Source: Actinoallomurus sp963823735 (GTDB taxonomy: Bacteria; Actinomycetota; Actinomycetes; Streptosporangiales; Streptosporangiaceae). From it: 64,000 nt of DNA. Below, one piece after another: positions 41,048 to 50,148 of this stretch (the first letter of the stretch is position 1; each line of letters starts with the position of its first letter). The notes under the pieces are model-generated. The model searched no databases, was not told the origin of the DNA, and saw only the letters and a program-made list of their open reading frames with translations. Position numbers and translations under genes: made by a program. The stretch is taken from positions 310,001-374,000 of the forward strand of contig CAWGMO010000003.1 in NCBI GenBank assembly GCA_963823735.1, read 5' to 3'.

Positions 41048-42388
41048 TTGTTCGAGTCGGTGTTGGTGGCCAACCGGGGCGAGATCGCGCGGCGGGTGAT
41101 CCGATCCGTGCGGGCGATGGGGGTGAAGGCCATCGCCGTGTACTCCGAGGCCGACGCCGAGCTCCCCTTCGTCGCGGAGGCGGACGAGGCGATCCTGATC
41201 GGCCCGGCGCAGCCGGCCCAGAGCTATCTCGACATCGACGCGGTGATGGAGGCGGCCAAGCGCAGCAACGCGCGGGCCGTGCACCCGGGCTACGGCTTCC
41301 TCGCCGAGAACTCCCGCTTCGCCCAGCGCGTCATCGACGAGGGGCTGGCCTGGATCGGCCCGACGCCGAGCGCGATCGACGCCATGGGCGACAAGATCAG
41401 CGCGCGCAACCTGATGGAGAAGGCCGGAGTGCCGGTCTCCTCGGGCACCCGCGAGCCGGTCCCGGACGCCGACGCGGCGGTCGCCGCCGTCGAGGCGGGC
41501 ATCGGCTACCCCGTGATGGTGAAGGCGTCCGGCGGGGGCGGCGGCATCGGCATGAGCGTCGCCTACGACGAGGCCGAGCTGCGCAAGGCCTTCGACACGG
41601 CGCGCACCCGCGCCGAGCGCTTCTTCGGCAACGCCGACATCCTGCTCGAACGCTACGTCGAGCGCGCGCGCCACGTCGAGGTGCAGATCCTCGGCCTCCC
41701 CGACGGCACCGTGGTCGCCCTGGGCGAGCGCGACTGCTCGGTCCAGCGCCGCCACCAGAAGGTCGTGGAGGAGACGCCGTCACCCGGCGTCGGCCCGGAG
41801 CTGCGGGCGCGGATGCTCGCCGCGGCCGTGCGCGCGGGCGAGGCCGTCGGATACCTCGGCGCCGGCACCGTCGAGTGCCTCGTCGACCCCGGCAAGCAGG
41901 AGTTCGTGTTCCTGGAGATGAACACCCGCCTCCAGGTCGAGCACCCGATCACCGAGCTCGTCACCGGCATCGACCTGGTCGAGCAGCAACTGCTCATCGC
42001 CGCCGGCGAGCCGGTGTCGTTCACCTCGGTGGAGCCGCGCGGGCACGCGATCGAGTTCCGCGTCTACGCCGAGGACCCCAAGCGCTTCCTGCCGAGCCCC
42101 GGCGACATCAAGGTGTGGGAGGAGCCGGTCGGTGACGTCGTCCGCGTCGACTCCGGCTACACCGCGGGCAACCGGGTCACGCCCTTCTACGACCCGCTGC
42201 TCGCCAAGCTGTGCGTGTACGGAGCGGACCGTTCGCAGGCCCTCGCAGCGGCCCGCGAGGCCGTCGGCGCCTTCACGATCGAGGGGCCGAAGACCAACCT
42301 TCCGTTCTTCACGGAGTTGCTGGACGACTCGGAGTTCGCCTCCGGTCGGTACGACACGGGACTCGTGGACCGGATGCGTGCCCGCTAA
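41048..42388 (+). CDS. accC: biotin carboxylase subunit (acetyl/acyl-CoA carboxylase)
   Basis: A 446-residue ATP-grasp biotin carboxylase: VLVANRGEIARRVIR at the start, KASGGGGGIGM (ATP loop, about 158-168), ERDCSVQRRHQKVVEE and FLEMNTRLQVEHPITE. It carboxylates biotin on a carrier using ATP and bicarbonate. The TTG start follows AGGAGG at good spacing. It lacks a fused biotinyl domain; that is supplied by the carrier gene 69 bases downstream. No carboxyltransferase gene is in the window, so the CoA substrate is open. Confidence 0.92.
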   Translation: MFESVLVANRGEIARRVIRSVRAMGVKAIAVYSEADAELPFVAEADEAILIGPAQPAQSYLDIDAVMEAAKRSNARAVHPGYGFLAENSRFAQRVIDEGLAWIGPTPSAIDAMGDKISARNLMEKAGVPVSSGTREPVPDADAAVAAVEAGIGYPVMVKASGGGGGIGMSVAYDEAELRKAFDTARTRAERFFGNADILLERYVERARHVEVQILGLPDGTVVALGERDCSVQRRHQKVVEETPSPGVGPELRARMLAAAVRAGEAVGYLGAGTVECLVDPGKQEFVFLEMNTRLQVEHPITELVTGIDLVEQQLLIAAGEPVSFTSVEPRGHAIEFRVYAEDPKRFLPSPGDIKVWEEPVGDVVRVDSGYTAGNRVTPFYDPLLAKLCVYGADRSQALAAAREAVGAFTIEGPKTNLPFFTELLDDSEFASGRYDTGLVDRMRAR

Positions 42389-42457
42389 AGGCTCCGGCCT
42401 CACGATCGGTTGACAACTGCGTCCGGCAGGTGCCGGTGCACGATGAAAGGAGCCGCG

Positions 42458-42670
42458 GTGCCCGAGGTCCGCGCGGAGATGGTGGCGAACGTCTGGAAGG
42501 TGGTCGTCGCCGAGGGTGACCAGGTGGAAGACGGCGACACGCTCGTCATCCTCGAGTCGATGAAGATGGAGATCCCGGTGCTCACCGAGGACTCCGGAGT
42601 CGTCGCCCAGCTCAAGGTGGCCGAGGGCGACGTCATCCAGGAAGGCGACCTGATCGCCGTCATCGAGTAG
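42458..42670 (+). CDS. biotin carboxyl carrier protein
   Basis: A 70-residue single biotinyl domain. The biotin-accepting Lys36 lies in ESMKMEI, a variant of the EAMKM motif. GTG at 42458 with AAAGGAG at five bases gives a size typical of actinobacterial stand-alone carriers. It must be the partner of the biotin carboxylase gene just upstream. It ends 28 bases before the convergent BsaP-like gene. Confidence 0.9.
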   Translation: MPEVRAEMVANVWKVVVAEGDQVEDGDTLVILESMKMEIPVLTEDSGVVAQLKVAEGDVIQEGDLIAVIE

Positions 42671-42698
42671 ACGCGCCGTGGCTACACCCGCACGCCGG

Positions 42699-42887
42699 TC
42701 AGCCGGCCGTGCGGGTGCCGTGGCGGGAGCAGACGGCCGTCCAGCCGCTCGGGGTCACCTGGACCACCATGCGGCGGCGGCATTCCGCGCAGTAGCGCGG
42801 TGGCTCCATCTCACGTGCCTGGCGGCAGCGCGCGTGGTCGTCGCCGGTCGCGGGGTCGCCGCACAGGTCGCAGTACATCTCCGTCAC
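42699..42887 (-). CDS. BsaP-like small cysteine protein (biotin synthase auxiliary protein)
   Basis: A 62-residue protein with CDLCG, CRQAR, then EPPRYCAECRRRMVVQVTP and CSRHG: six cysteines and two C-terminal basic residues arranged like a zinc or iron-sulfur binding knuckle. The EPPRYCAEC...RMVVQV..GW..CSRHG pattern matches what I recall of BsaP, the auxiliary protein of some actinobacterial biotin synthases (Rv1590 type). bsaP often adjoins bioB; here bioB is 3.5 kb away on the same strand. I am fairly but not fully sure. Confidence 0.6.
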   Translation of the reverse strand: MTEMYCDLCGDPATGDDHARCRQAREMEPPRYCAECRRRMVVQVTPSGWTAVCSRHGTRTAG

Positions 42888-42909
42888 GAGGCAGAAGAGT
42901 ACTCCTCGC

Positions 42910-43458
42910 TCAGAGCGCGAGTTCGTACGTCAGCAGCAGGTCCAGGTCGGTGCTGATCGGAGACCAGTCGCGCTCGGGAGTGCGGACGAAGCCCAGCCGC
43001 TTGTAGATGCGGTGGGCCGCATGCATGATCGTCTCGGTGGACAGGCGCAACGTGTCGCAGCCGTCCTCCCTGGCCCGGTGTACGCAGTGCTGCACCAGTG
43101 CCTCGCCGAGCCCGAGCCCGCGTGAGGCGGGCACGACCGCGAGCATACGGAACTCCGCCTCGCGCGCCGCGGTGAGCTGCGCGAAGCTGCTTCCGTGGAT
43201 GCAGTAGGTGACGGTGCCGATCGGCTCGTCGCCCAGGACGGCGACGACGAGCTCCGCCTCTTTGGCGCGTATCGCGGCGTTCCGCAGTTTCAGGACGTAC
43301 TTGTCCTCGGGCCGCATGTATCCGCCCGCGACGTAGACACCCGCGGTGAGGTCACCGATCCGCTCGTACTCCTCGGGACGGGCGATCCGGATTTCGATGC
43401 CGTCGAGAGGCTCCGCGAACGGAGGTGGCGCGGTCGCTCCAGAGCTGTCCTCGCTCAC
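42910..43458 (-). CDS. GNAT family N-acetyltransferase
   Basis: A protein of about 182 residues. The acetyl-CoA motif is FRMLAVVPASRGLGLGEALVQHC, followed by LSTETIMHAAHRIYKRLGF. GTG at 43458 is chosen because TATGCT (43465-43470, minus strand) lies six bases upstream, another leaderless case. A longer start would add about six residues. The substrate is unknown; the family acetylates amines, often on small molecules or protein N-termini. Confidence 0.82.
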   Translation of the reverse strand: MSEDSSGATAPPPFAEPLDGIEIRIARPEEYERIGDLTAGVYVAGGYMRPEDKYVLKLRNAAIRAKEAELVVAVLGDEPIGTVTYCIHGSSFAQLTAAREAEFRMLAVVPASRGLGLGEALVQHCVHRAREDGCDTLRLSTETIMHAAHRIYKRLGFVRTPERDWSPISTDLDLLLTYELAL

Positions 43459-43514
43459 GCTGCGAGCATAATGCACGTCGAACCAGGCGAAACACCAGGT
43501 TCACCCTCCTTTGA

Positions 43515-45130
43515 TCACTCCGTGACGAGCTCCGGAAGGTCGGCCACATCCTCGGCGTCGGCCGTGTAGTCCGACGCCCGCGTCTCATCGGCACCGTCCG
43601 GCAGGCCGGCCATCCGGAAGATCGGCGTGAGCACGAGCGTGACGATCATGTTGATCACGAAGGCGGTCAGCGCGATGTACGCCGTCTGGTGGAGGCAGCG
43701 GCACGTTCGCGATCGACTGCGCGAAGTGAGCCTGCGTGGGGGAGTGCTGCTGGTACGCCGTGAACGTGCCGTACGCCATGGCCACGGCCCAGCCGGCGAG
43801 CAGCGCCCACCGGTGGAACCACCGCGTGTACAGCCCGAACCCCAGCGACGGGAACGTCTGCACGACCCAGATCCCGCCGAGGAGCTGCATGTTGATGGCG
43901 AGGGTCTTGTTCAGGCCGAGTACGAAGACGAGCGCGCCCACCTTGACCAGCAGCGACACGAGCTGCGCCACACGCGTCTCCTCGGCCGGCGTCGCGCCGG
44001 GGCGGAAGAACGCCGTGTAGACGTTCCGGGTGAACAGGTTCGACGCCGCGATCGACATGATCGCCGCCGGCACCAGCGCGCCCACGCCGATCGCCGCGAA
44101 GGCGATACCGGCGAACCAGCTCGGGAAGGTGTGGTCGAACAGCAGCGGCACCGCGAGCTGCGGGTTCTTCGCGGCCTTCACCGCCGAGGCGACGTCGGGC
44201 TTGGCGAGGGCCATGTAGCCGAGCAGGGCCAGCAGCCCGAGCAGCAGGGAGTACGCCGGGAGCAGCGCGGCGTTCCGCTTGATCACGTCGCGGCGGCCGG
44301 ACGCCAGCGCGCCGGTGACGGTGTGCGGGTAGATGAACAGGGCCAGCGACGACCCCAGCGCGAGCGTGCCGTACGCCCAGTGGGTCATGTCGGTGGTGAT
44401 CGATCGAGCCGCTCGGCTTGTGCGTCACCGGGTTGGTCTTGGCCAGGCTCGTCTGGGCGCTGTCGAAGATGTGGCCCCACCCGCCGAGCTTCGTCGGGAT
44501 GTAGAGGACGGCGACGATGATCACCAGGTAGATCAGGGTGTCCTTGACGAACGCGATCAGCGCGGGCGCGCGCAGGCCGGACGTGAAGGTGTACGCGGCC
44601 AGCAGCGCGAACGCGATGAGCAGCGGCAGGTCCTTGGCCAGGCCGGAGCCCGTGACGCCCATGACGGTCAGCACGGCCTGGATGCCGACGAGCTGGAGCG
44701 CGATGTAGGGCATCATCGCCAGGATCCCGGTGAGCGCGATGGCCAGGCCGAGGGACTTGGAGCCGAACCTGCCGCGTACGAAGTCGGCCGTCGTCACGTA
44801 GCCGTGCACGTGGGCGACCGACCACAGGCGCGGGCCGATGAGGAACACGATCGGGTAGGCGATCGCGGCGTACGGCAGCGACCAGAAGCCCATCGCGCCC
44901 CCGGCGAACACCGCCGCCGGCACCGCGATGAAGGTGTACGCCGTGTAGAGGTCGCCGCCGAGCAGGAACCAGGTGGTGAACGTCCCGAAGCTCCGGCCGC
45001 CGAGGCCCCATTCGTCCAGGTGCATGAGGGTGTGTCCGCGGCGCCACCGCGCGGCGGCGAAGCCCATGCCGGTGACCAGGACGAAGAAGAAGATGAAGAC
45101 GCCGAGCTCGACGCCGTTGACGTCGCTCAT
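43515..45130 (-). pseudogene. sodium:solute symporter family protein, two frameshifts
   Basis: The first 270 residues from ATG 45130 are intact SSS family, with about seven helices (FIFFFVLVTGMGFAAARW, then WGLGGRSFGTFTTWFLLGGD). Near 44400 (GATCGATC context) the frame shifts, and helices 8-13 continue from MTHWAYGTLALGSSLALFIY. A second shift near 43691 is needed to reach IALTAFVINMIVTLVLTPIF and the stop at 43515. Restoring both gives a transporter of about 538 residues, similar to monocarboxylate/acetate carriers such as MctC. The DUF3311 partner is coupled upstream. Whether the shifts are real or sequence errors is unclear. Confidence 0.75.
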
Positions 45131-45357
45131 CGCCGGCCCTCCCCGCGGTGGGAGCGGGTGAGGGCGTAGGCGGTCCCGATGAAGACCGCGGTGATGATCA
45201 CCCAGGCGAGCTGCCACCAGTAGAAGAACGGGAAGCCGGCGAGTCTGGGCTTCACGCGGGCGTAGCTGGGGACGGCGAGGTAGACGATGAACGGTGCGAC
45301 CAGGAGAACGGCCACCACGACCCGTACGAGCGGGCTGGCCGGGCGGGGATCGGACAT
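45127..45357 (-). CDS. DUF3311 membrane protein, partner of the symporter
   Basis: A 76-residue protein with two membrane helices (VRVVVAVLLVAPFIVYLAVP and FFYWWQLAWVIITAVFIGTA), typical of DUF3311. The ATG at 45357 follows AAAGGG. Its TGA overlaps the ATG of the symporter gene. This small-protein plus SSS pairing recurs in actinobacteria, so it may be an accessory subunit. Confidence 0.8.
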   Translation of the reverse strand: MSDPRPASPLVRVVVAVLLVAPFIVYLAVPSYARVKPRLAGFPFFYWWQLAWVIITAVFIGTAYALTRSHRGEGRR

Positions 45358-45526
45358 GGGGGCGCCCTTTCGAGACCGAGTTTCGCTGGCCGCCACTTTG
45401 ACCGCAGATGATAACGGTGCGGTAACGGCCCGTCCGCGATCACGATCTCGGTGTCGGCGTCCGGTGGCCACCGGACGCCTACGGCCTCTCGAAGCCCGGT
45501 GTTCCGCTGCGCGGGGAAGACGCCTC

Positions 45527-46270
45527 TCAGCGCGTGAGGGCCGCGCAGCCCTGCTCGTCGGGCAGCAGCGGGCGGATGGTCACCCGGTAGGTGCGGGAGT
45601 GGTCGGTCCACTGCGGGGTGCTCTCGGCCTTGGCCTCATCGGAGCCGTTGAGGACCGTGCAGGTGCGCGTGCCGACGCGGGTGCCGGCCGTCAGGGGCTT
45701 GAACGGCCACGCGGGGCCGCTGCCCGCCGCGGGCAGCGCCAGCGCCGCGACGTGCGCCGCGTGGTACGGCCGCGGCCCGGAGGTCAGGTCGGTGCGCGGC
45801 CACGTCGCCGGGTCGAGCCGCTTGAGGTACTGCGAGGCCGGGTCGGTCGTGCCGCCGGCCTGGATGATCTTCGATGTCCTCGCGCGGCCGCCGGTCACGA
45901 ACGTGACGTTCTTGTACATCGCGTCGGCGATGTTCCGGTCGTCGGTCGTGTGGGGCGTCGCGAGCCCGGCGTCCGAAGCGCCGGAGATGAGGCTTTTCAG
46001 CGCCTTCGGCGTGAGGTGGTACTCGGTGAGGCGCGTGCCGCTGCGGACGACGGCACGGCCGTCGGAGTAGAGCGAGAAGTCCGGGACGGACCCGGGGGCG
46101 CCCAGCCCCGCGATGCCACCCGAGGTCGTGGTCCGCAGGACCAGCGAGCCCCCGGCGCCGGGACTCTTCGAGCCCGGCGCCGGATGGTCGATGTCAGCCT
46201 GGGAACTGCCCGCACAGCCCGACGCGAGCAGTGCGATGCCGGCGAGAGCCGATGCGGCCGCCGTCTTCAT
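45527..46270 (-). CDS. putative secreted lipoprotein
   Basis: A 247-residue protein with a lipoprotein signal peptide (MKTAAASALAGIALLASGC; the lipobox Cys is at residue 19). The mature domain is predicted soluble and beta-rich, with a Gly/Ser linker first. Two further cysteines near the C-terminus could pair. I do not recognise the family. It would be anchored on the outer face of the membrane. Confidence 0.7.
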   Translation of the reverse strand: MKTAAASALAGIALLASGCAGSSQADIDHPAPGSKSPGAGGSLVLRTTTSGGIAGLGAPGSVPDFSLYSDGRAVVRSGTRLTEYHLTPKALKSLISGASDAGLATPHTTDDRNIADAMYKNVTFVTGGRARTSKIIQAGGTTDPASQYLKRLDPATWPRTDLTSGPRPYHAAHVAALALPAAGSGPAWPFKPLTAGTRVGTRTCTVLNGSDEAKAESTPQWTDHSRTYRVTIRPLLPDEQGCAALTR

Positions 46271-46346
46271 GCTGATCACCCTCAGTCTGTGCGGGGCCCA
46301 CGCGCGTGAGCCCCTTCGCACCGACCGTACCGGGGTGTTCGGCCGG

Positions 46347-47378
46347 CTAGAGAGTCTGTGACAAGGCCTTGATCGGCATTTTCAACTCGCCGAGCATCTC
46401 AAGGTCACGGTCGGTCGAACGGCCGAGGGTGGTCAGGTAGTTCCCGACGATGATCGCGTTGATGCCGCCGAGCATGCCCGAACGGGTGCCGAGGTCGCCG
46501 AGCGTCAGCTCACGGCCGCCCGCGTAACGCAGGATCGTCCTGGGCATGGCCAGCCGGAACGCCGCGATCGTCTTGAGCGCCTCGGCGCCCTCGACCGTCG
46601 GGTAGTCCGAGAACGGGGTGCCGGGGCGCGGGTTGAGGAAGTTGAGCGGAACCTCGTCGGGCTCCAGCGCGCCGAGCTGCGCGGCGAACTCCGCGCGCTG
46701 GGCCACCGTCTCGCCCATGCCGATGATCCCGCCGCAGCACAGCTCCATGCCGGCCGCGCGGACCATCTCACAGGTCCCCCAGCGCTCCTCCCACGTGTGG
46801 GTGGTCACGACGTTCGCGAAGTGCGACTTGGGCGTCTCGAGGTTGTGGTTGTAGCGGTGCACGCCCATGGCGGCCAGCTCGTCGACCTGCTCCTGGGTGA
46901 GCATCCCCAGCGAGCAGGCGACGTTGATGTCGACCTCGCGCCGGATGGCCTCCACGCCCTCGCGTACCTGCGCCATGAGCCGGGCGTCCGGCCCGCGCAC
47001 GGCCGCCACGATGCAGAACTCGGTCGCGCCGGTCTCCGCCGTCTCCTTGGCGGCCTTCACCAGGGCGGGGATGTCGAGCCACGCCGCGCGTACCGGCGAC
47101 TGGAACTGGCTCGACTGCGAGCAGAAGTGGCAGTCCTCGGGGCAGCCGCCGGTCTTGACCGACACGATGCCCTCGACCTCGACCTCGGGCCCGCACCAGC
47201 GCATACGGACCTCGTGCGCGAGCGCGAGGAGGTCCTGCACCTGGTCGTCGGGCAGGGTCAGGCAGGCGTGCACCTGGCTCTCGTTCAGGCCCTCACCACG
47301 GCCGAGCACCTGGTCCCGCGCGACCGCGAGGATGTCCTGGGTGTTCGGCGTCGCGGACGCCTGGAGGTAGTCGGTCAC
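46347..47378 (-). CDS. bioB: biotin synthase BioB
   Basis: A 343-residue radical SAM enzyme. The 4Fe-4S cysteines are 79, 83 and 86 in GGCPEDCHFCSQSS, followed by FCIVAAVRGP and YNHNLETP, a BioB signature. It inserts sulfur into dethiobiotin. The GTG start is preceded by GAGAGGA. Its end lies 76 bases before the lipoprotein gene. It is the last of the bioF-gntR-bioD-bioB run, 10 bases after bioD. Confidence 0.95.
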   Translation of the reverse strand: MTDYLQASATPNTQDILAVARDQVLGRGEGLNESQVHACLTLPDDQVQDLLALAHEVRMRWCGPEVEVEGIVSVKTGGCPEDCHFCSQSSQFQSPVRAAWLDIPALVKAAKETAETGATEFCIVAAVRGPDARLMAQVREGVEAIRREVDINVACSLGMLTQEQVDELAAMGVHRYNHNLETPKSHFANVVTTHTWEERWGTCEMVRAAGMELCCGGIIGMGETVAQRAEFAAQLGALEPDEVPLNFLNPRPGTPFSDYPTVEGAEALKTIAAFRLAMPRTILRYAGGRELTLGDLGTRSGMLGGINAIIVGNYLTTLGRSTDRDLEMLGELKMPIKALSQTL

Positions 47379-47388
47379 GATCGTCCTC

Positions 47389-48129
47389 TCATGACTTCAG
47401 GTCCCCGTACGTGCGTACGCGGGAATGGCAATCCTCCCGGAATCTCGCGGCCTGGAAAGTCCCCCCTAGGTGAGGGGCCAGTCCGTCGCGGGCCGCGAGG
47501 AGGAATTCCGGGCCGTCGAGGCGCCCGAGGTGTTCGGGCAGGGCTCCGGAGAGCGGCCGGGCGGCGATGGTCTCCAGGTCGCGGACGTTGCTCAGGTCGT
47601 CGAGGCCGGGGCGCGAGGGCCAGGAGCCGATGACGACGCCGGCGAGGTCGATGCCGCGGCCGGCCATCGCCTCCAGCGTGAGCGCGGTGTGGTTGAGCGT
47701 GCCGAGACCGGGCCGCACGGTGACCAGCACCTGGGCGCCGAGCTCGTGGGCGAGGTCGCCGAGCGTCGCGCCCTCCTCGTCGAAGCGGACCAGCAGCCCG
47801 CCGGCGCCCTCGACGACGACCAGGTCGTGGTCGAGCGCGCGGACCTGGGCGGCGCAGGCCGCCAGGTCGAGCGGGGGGCGGCCGTCGAGACGCGCCGCGG
47901 CGGCGGGCGACAGCGCGCCGGAGTAGCGGGCGTACTCGTGCAGGTCGGTCACGCCCGCGAGGCGGCGTACGTCGTCGAGGTCGCCGGGCTGCCCGGGGCG
48001 TACGCCGGTCTGGGCGGGTTTGACCACGGCCACGGAGGCACCGCGCATGCGCGCGAGTGCCGCGACCGCGGCCGTGACGATGGTCTTTCCGACGCCGGTG
48101 TCGGTGCCGGTGACGACGAGCACGCTCAT
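47389..48129 (-). CDS. bioD: dethiobiotin synthetase BioD
   Basis: A 246-residue P-loop enzyme. GTDTGVGKT (8-16) binds ATP, VVKPAQTG is the lid lysine segment, and VVVEGAGGLLVRF is the Walker B-like element. It carboxylates 7,8-diaminopelargonate. It is 45 bases downstream of the GntR regulator and close to bioB. bioA, needed to make its substrate, is not in the window. Confidence 0.92.
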   Translation of the reverse strand: MSVLVVTGTDTGVGKTIVTAAVAALARMRGASVAVVKPAQTGVRPGQPGDLDDVRRLAGVTDLHEYARYSGALSPAAAARLDGRPPLDLAACAAQVRALDHDLVVVEGAGGLLVRFDEEGATLGDLAHELGAQVLVTVRPGLGTLNHTALTLEAMAGRGIDLAGVVIGSWPSRPGLDDLSNVRDLETIAARPLSGALPEHLGRLDGPEFLLAARDGLAPHLGGTFQAARFREDCHSRVRTYGDLKS

Positions 48130-48174
48130 TCGCGCGACTCTAGCGAGTGGTGACGAGTGATCCGTGCGCCAGGG

Positions 48175-48927
48175 TCATGGGGTCTCGCGCCGGCGGCTCA
48201 GTCGGGTGATGAACTTGTAGCGGTCGCCGCGGTACAGCGACTGCGCCCACTCGACCGGAGCCCCCTCGGTGTCGAAGGCGTGCCGGGACAGCAGGAGCAG
48301 CGGCAGGCCGACGTCGACGCCGAGCAGCCCGGCGTCGTCGGGCGTGGCCAGCACCGTCTCGATGGTCTCCTCGGCCTCGGCGAGGTGGACGTCGTAGGCG
48401 GTGGCGAGGGTCTCGTACAGCGAGCGGTGGCGGGGGAGCTCCTTGCGCAGGCCGGGGAAGCGGCGCGCGGGCAGGAGGGACGTGTCGATCGACATCGGCT
48501 CGCCGTCGGCGAGCCGGAGCCGGTGGATGCGCAGCGCGCGCCCGCCGGGCCGGATGCCGAGGAGGTTCGCGCAGCGCTCGTCGGCGGTGACGTAGCCGAT
48601 GTCGAGGATGCGGGTCTCCGGGTGGAGCCCGTGGTGCTTCATGTCCTCGGTGTAGCTGACGAGCTGGAGCTCCTGGGCGACCTTCGGCTTGGCCACGAAC
48701 GTGCCCTTGCCCTGGATGCGCTGGAGGCGTCCTTCGATCACCAGCTCCGCCAGGGCCTGGCGCACGGTGGTACGGGACGTGCCGTACTTCTCCGCGAGCG
48801 TGCGTTCCGGAGGCAGGGGGCTGCCCGGGGCCAGAGCCTCGGTCAGCTCCACGAGGTGCTTCTTCAGCCGGTAGTACTTCGGAACGCGGGGCTCCACCCC
48901 GAGATCAGGTGCCCGCTCAGCCGTCAC
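48175..48927 (-). CDS. GntR/HutC-family regulator inside the biotin operon
   Basis: A 250-residue regulator. The winged helix spans about 35-80 (PPERTLAEKYGTSRTTVRQALAELVIEGRL and IQGKGTFV). The UTRA effector domain (about 100-245) has LRLADGEPMSIDTSLLPARRF. The GTG start has GGAGAGC upstream. It starts 15 bases after bioF and ends 45 bases before bioD, on the same strand. UTRA regulators usually bind a sugar phosphate or acid; the biotin setting hints at a different ligand, but no operator palindrome was found. Confidence 0.85.
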   Translation of the reverse strand: MTAERAPDLGVEPRVPKYYRLKKHLVELTEALAPGSPLPPERTLAEKYGTSRTTVRQALAELVIEGRLQRIQGKGTFVAKPKVAQELQLVSYTEDMKHHGLHPETRILDIGYVTADERCANLLGIRPGGRALRIHRLRLADGEPMSIDTSLLPARRFPGLRKELPRHRSLYETLATAYDVHLAEAEETIETVLATPDDAGLLGVDVGLPLLLLSRHAFDTEGAPVEWAQSLYRGDRYKFITRLSRRRETP

Positions 48928-48942
48928 ACGCTCTCCTCAAAT

Positions 48943-50121
48943 TCACCGCCGCGCCACATCGGCGTTACCAGCAGCGTACGGGCCGAGGTCGCCTCTGACA
49001 CCGGCCAATGCTCGTCTGACGTCTGTGAGTTCTGACTCTCCGAGTGTGGCGAGGGCGGTCAGCCGCAGGCAGGCGCGGCCGTGCGGCACGGACGGCGGGC
49101 GGAAGCAGCCGACGCGAACCCCGTGCTCGGCGCAGATTCGGGCCGCTCGCACGGCGTCTTCCGGGCCTCCAATGATCACAGGGACGACGGCGGCCGAGGG
49201 CACCGAGGTCTCCAGGCCCAGTTCGCGCGCGATCGCGGACAGCCGCCGGGCGTTCGCGCGGGCGCGGGACGGGAGGTCCGGGTCGCCGGAGATCACCCGG
49301 AGGGCCGCGGCCGCCGCTCCGGCCGACGCCGGGGCGAGCCCGGTGTCGAAGACGAACGAGCGTGCCGTGTCGATCAGCGTCTCGATCACCTCGGGGGCGG
49401 CGAGCACCGCGCCGCCCTGGGAGCCCAGCGACTTGGACAGCGTGACCGTCAGGATGACGTCGGGCTCTCCGGCGAGCCCGGCCTCGTACGCCGCGCCGCG
49501 CCCGCCGGGCCCCACGACGCCGAGCGCGTGCGCCTCGTCGATCACCAGCAGGGCGCCGTGCCGGCGTACGACGCGGTGCAGCTCGCGCAGGGGCGCCAGG
49601 TCGCCGTCGACCGAGAACACCGCGTCGGTGACGACGACGGCGTCGCGTGCGCCGTCGAGCGCGGCTTCCACGGCCGCGACGTCGCCGTGCGGGGTGATCG
49701 TCACCGGGCAGCGGGCGAGCCGGCAGCCGTCGATCAGGGAGGCGTGGTTGCCGCGGTCGGAGACGATCAGACCGGGGCGCAGGCCGGTGACGACGCCCAT
49801 GTTGGCGAGGTAGCCGGAGGAGAAGACCAGCGCCGCGGGCATGCCGGTGAAGGCGGCCAGGTCGCGTTCGAGCGAGGCGTGCAGCTCGGTGGTGCCGGTG
49901 ACGAGCCGGGAGCCGGTCGAGCCGGCGCCCCAGGTACGGAGCGCCTCGACCGCTCCCTCGATCAGCCGGGGATCACGGGAGAGCCCGAGGTAGTCGTTGG
50001 AGGCCAGGTCGAGCAGCCGCTGGTCGGGGGTGCGCGGGCGCAGCGTACGGCGCAGGCCGGCGGCCGTGCGCTCCCGCGTCGCCGCCGTCAGCCGGTCGAG
50101 AGGGTTCACGCGTCGAATCAT
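48943..50121 (-). CDS. bioF: 8-amino-7-oxononanoate synthase BioF
   Basis: A protein of about 392 residues, of the PLP-dependent alpha-oxoamine synthase family. Lys230 in TLSKSLGSQGG holds the PLP aldimine, VIDEAHALG gives the Asp for the pyridine nitrogen, and SNDYLGLS is the N-terminal family mark. It condenses pimeloyl thioester and alanine. ATG at 50121 is taken as the start; a GTG at 50109 is possible. It is divergent from the histidine kinase gene with only 27 bases between. Confidence 0.92.
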   Translation of the reverse strand: MIRRVNPLDRLTAATRERTAAGLRRTLRPRTPDQRLLDLASNDYLGLSRDPRLIEGAVEALRTWGAGSTGSRLVTGTTELHASLERDLAAFTGMPAALVFSSGYLANMGVVTGLRPGLIVSDRGNHASLIDGCRLARCPVTITPHGDVAAVEAALDGARDAVVVTDAVFSVDGDLAPLRELHRVVRRHGALLVIDEAHALGVVGPGGRGAAYEAGLAGEPDVILTVTLSKSLGSQGGAVLAAPEVIETLIDTARSFVFDTGLAPASAGAAAAALRVISGDPDLPSRARANARRLSAIARELGLETSVPSAAVVPVIIGGPEDAVRAARICAEHGVRVGCFRPPSVPHGRACLRLTALATLGESELTDVRRALAGVRGDLGPYAAGNADVARR

Positions 50122-50148
50122 TCCAGGGCGACCTGCGATGATGCGGAT

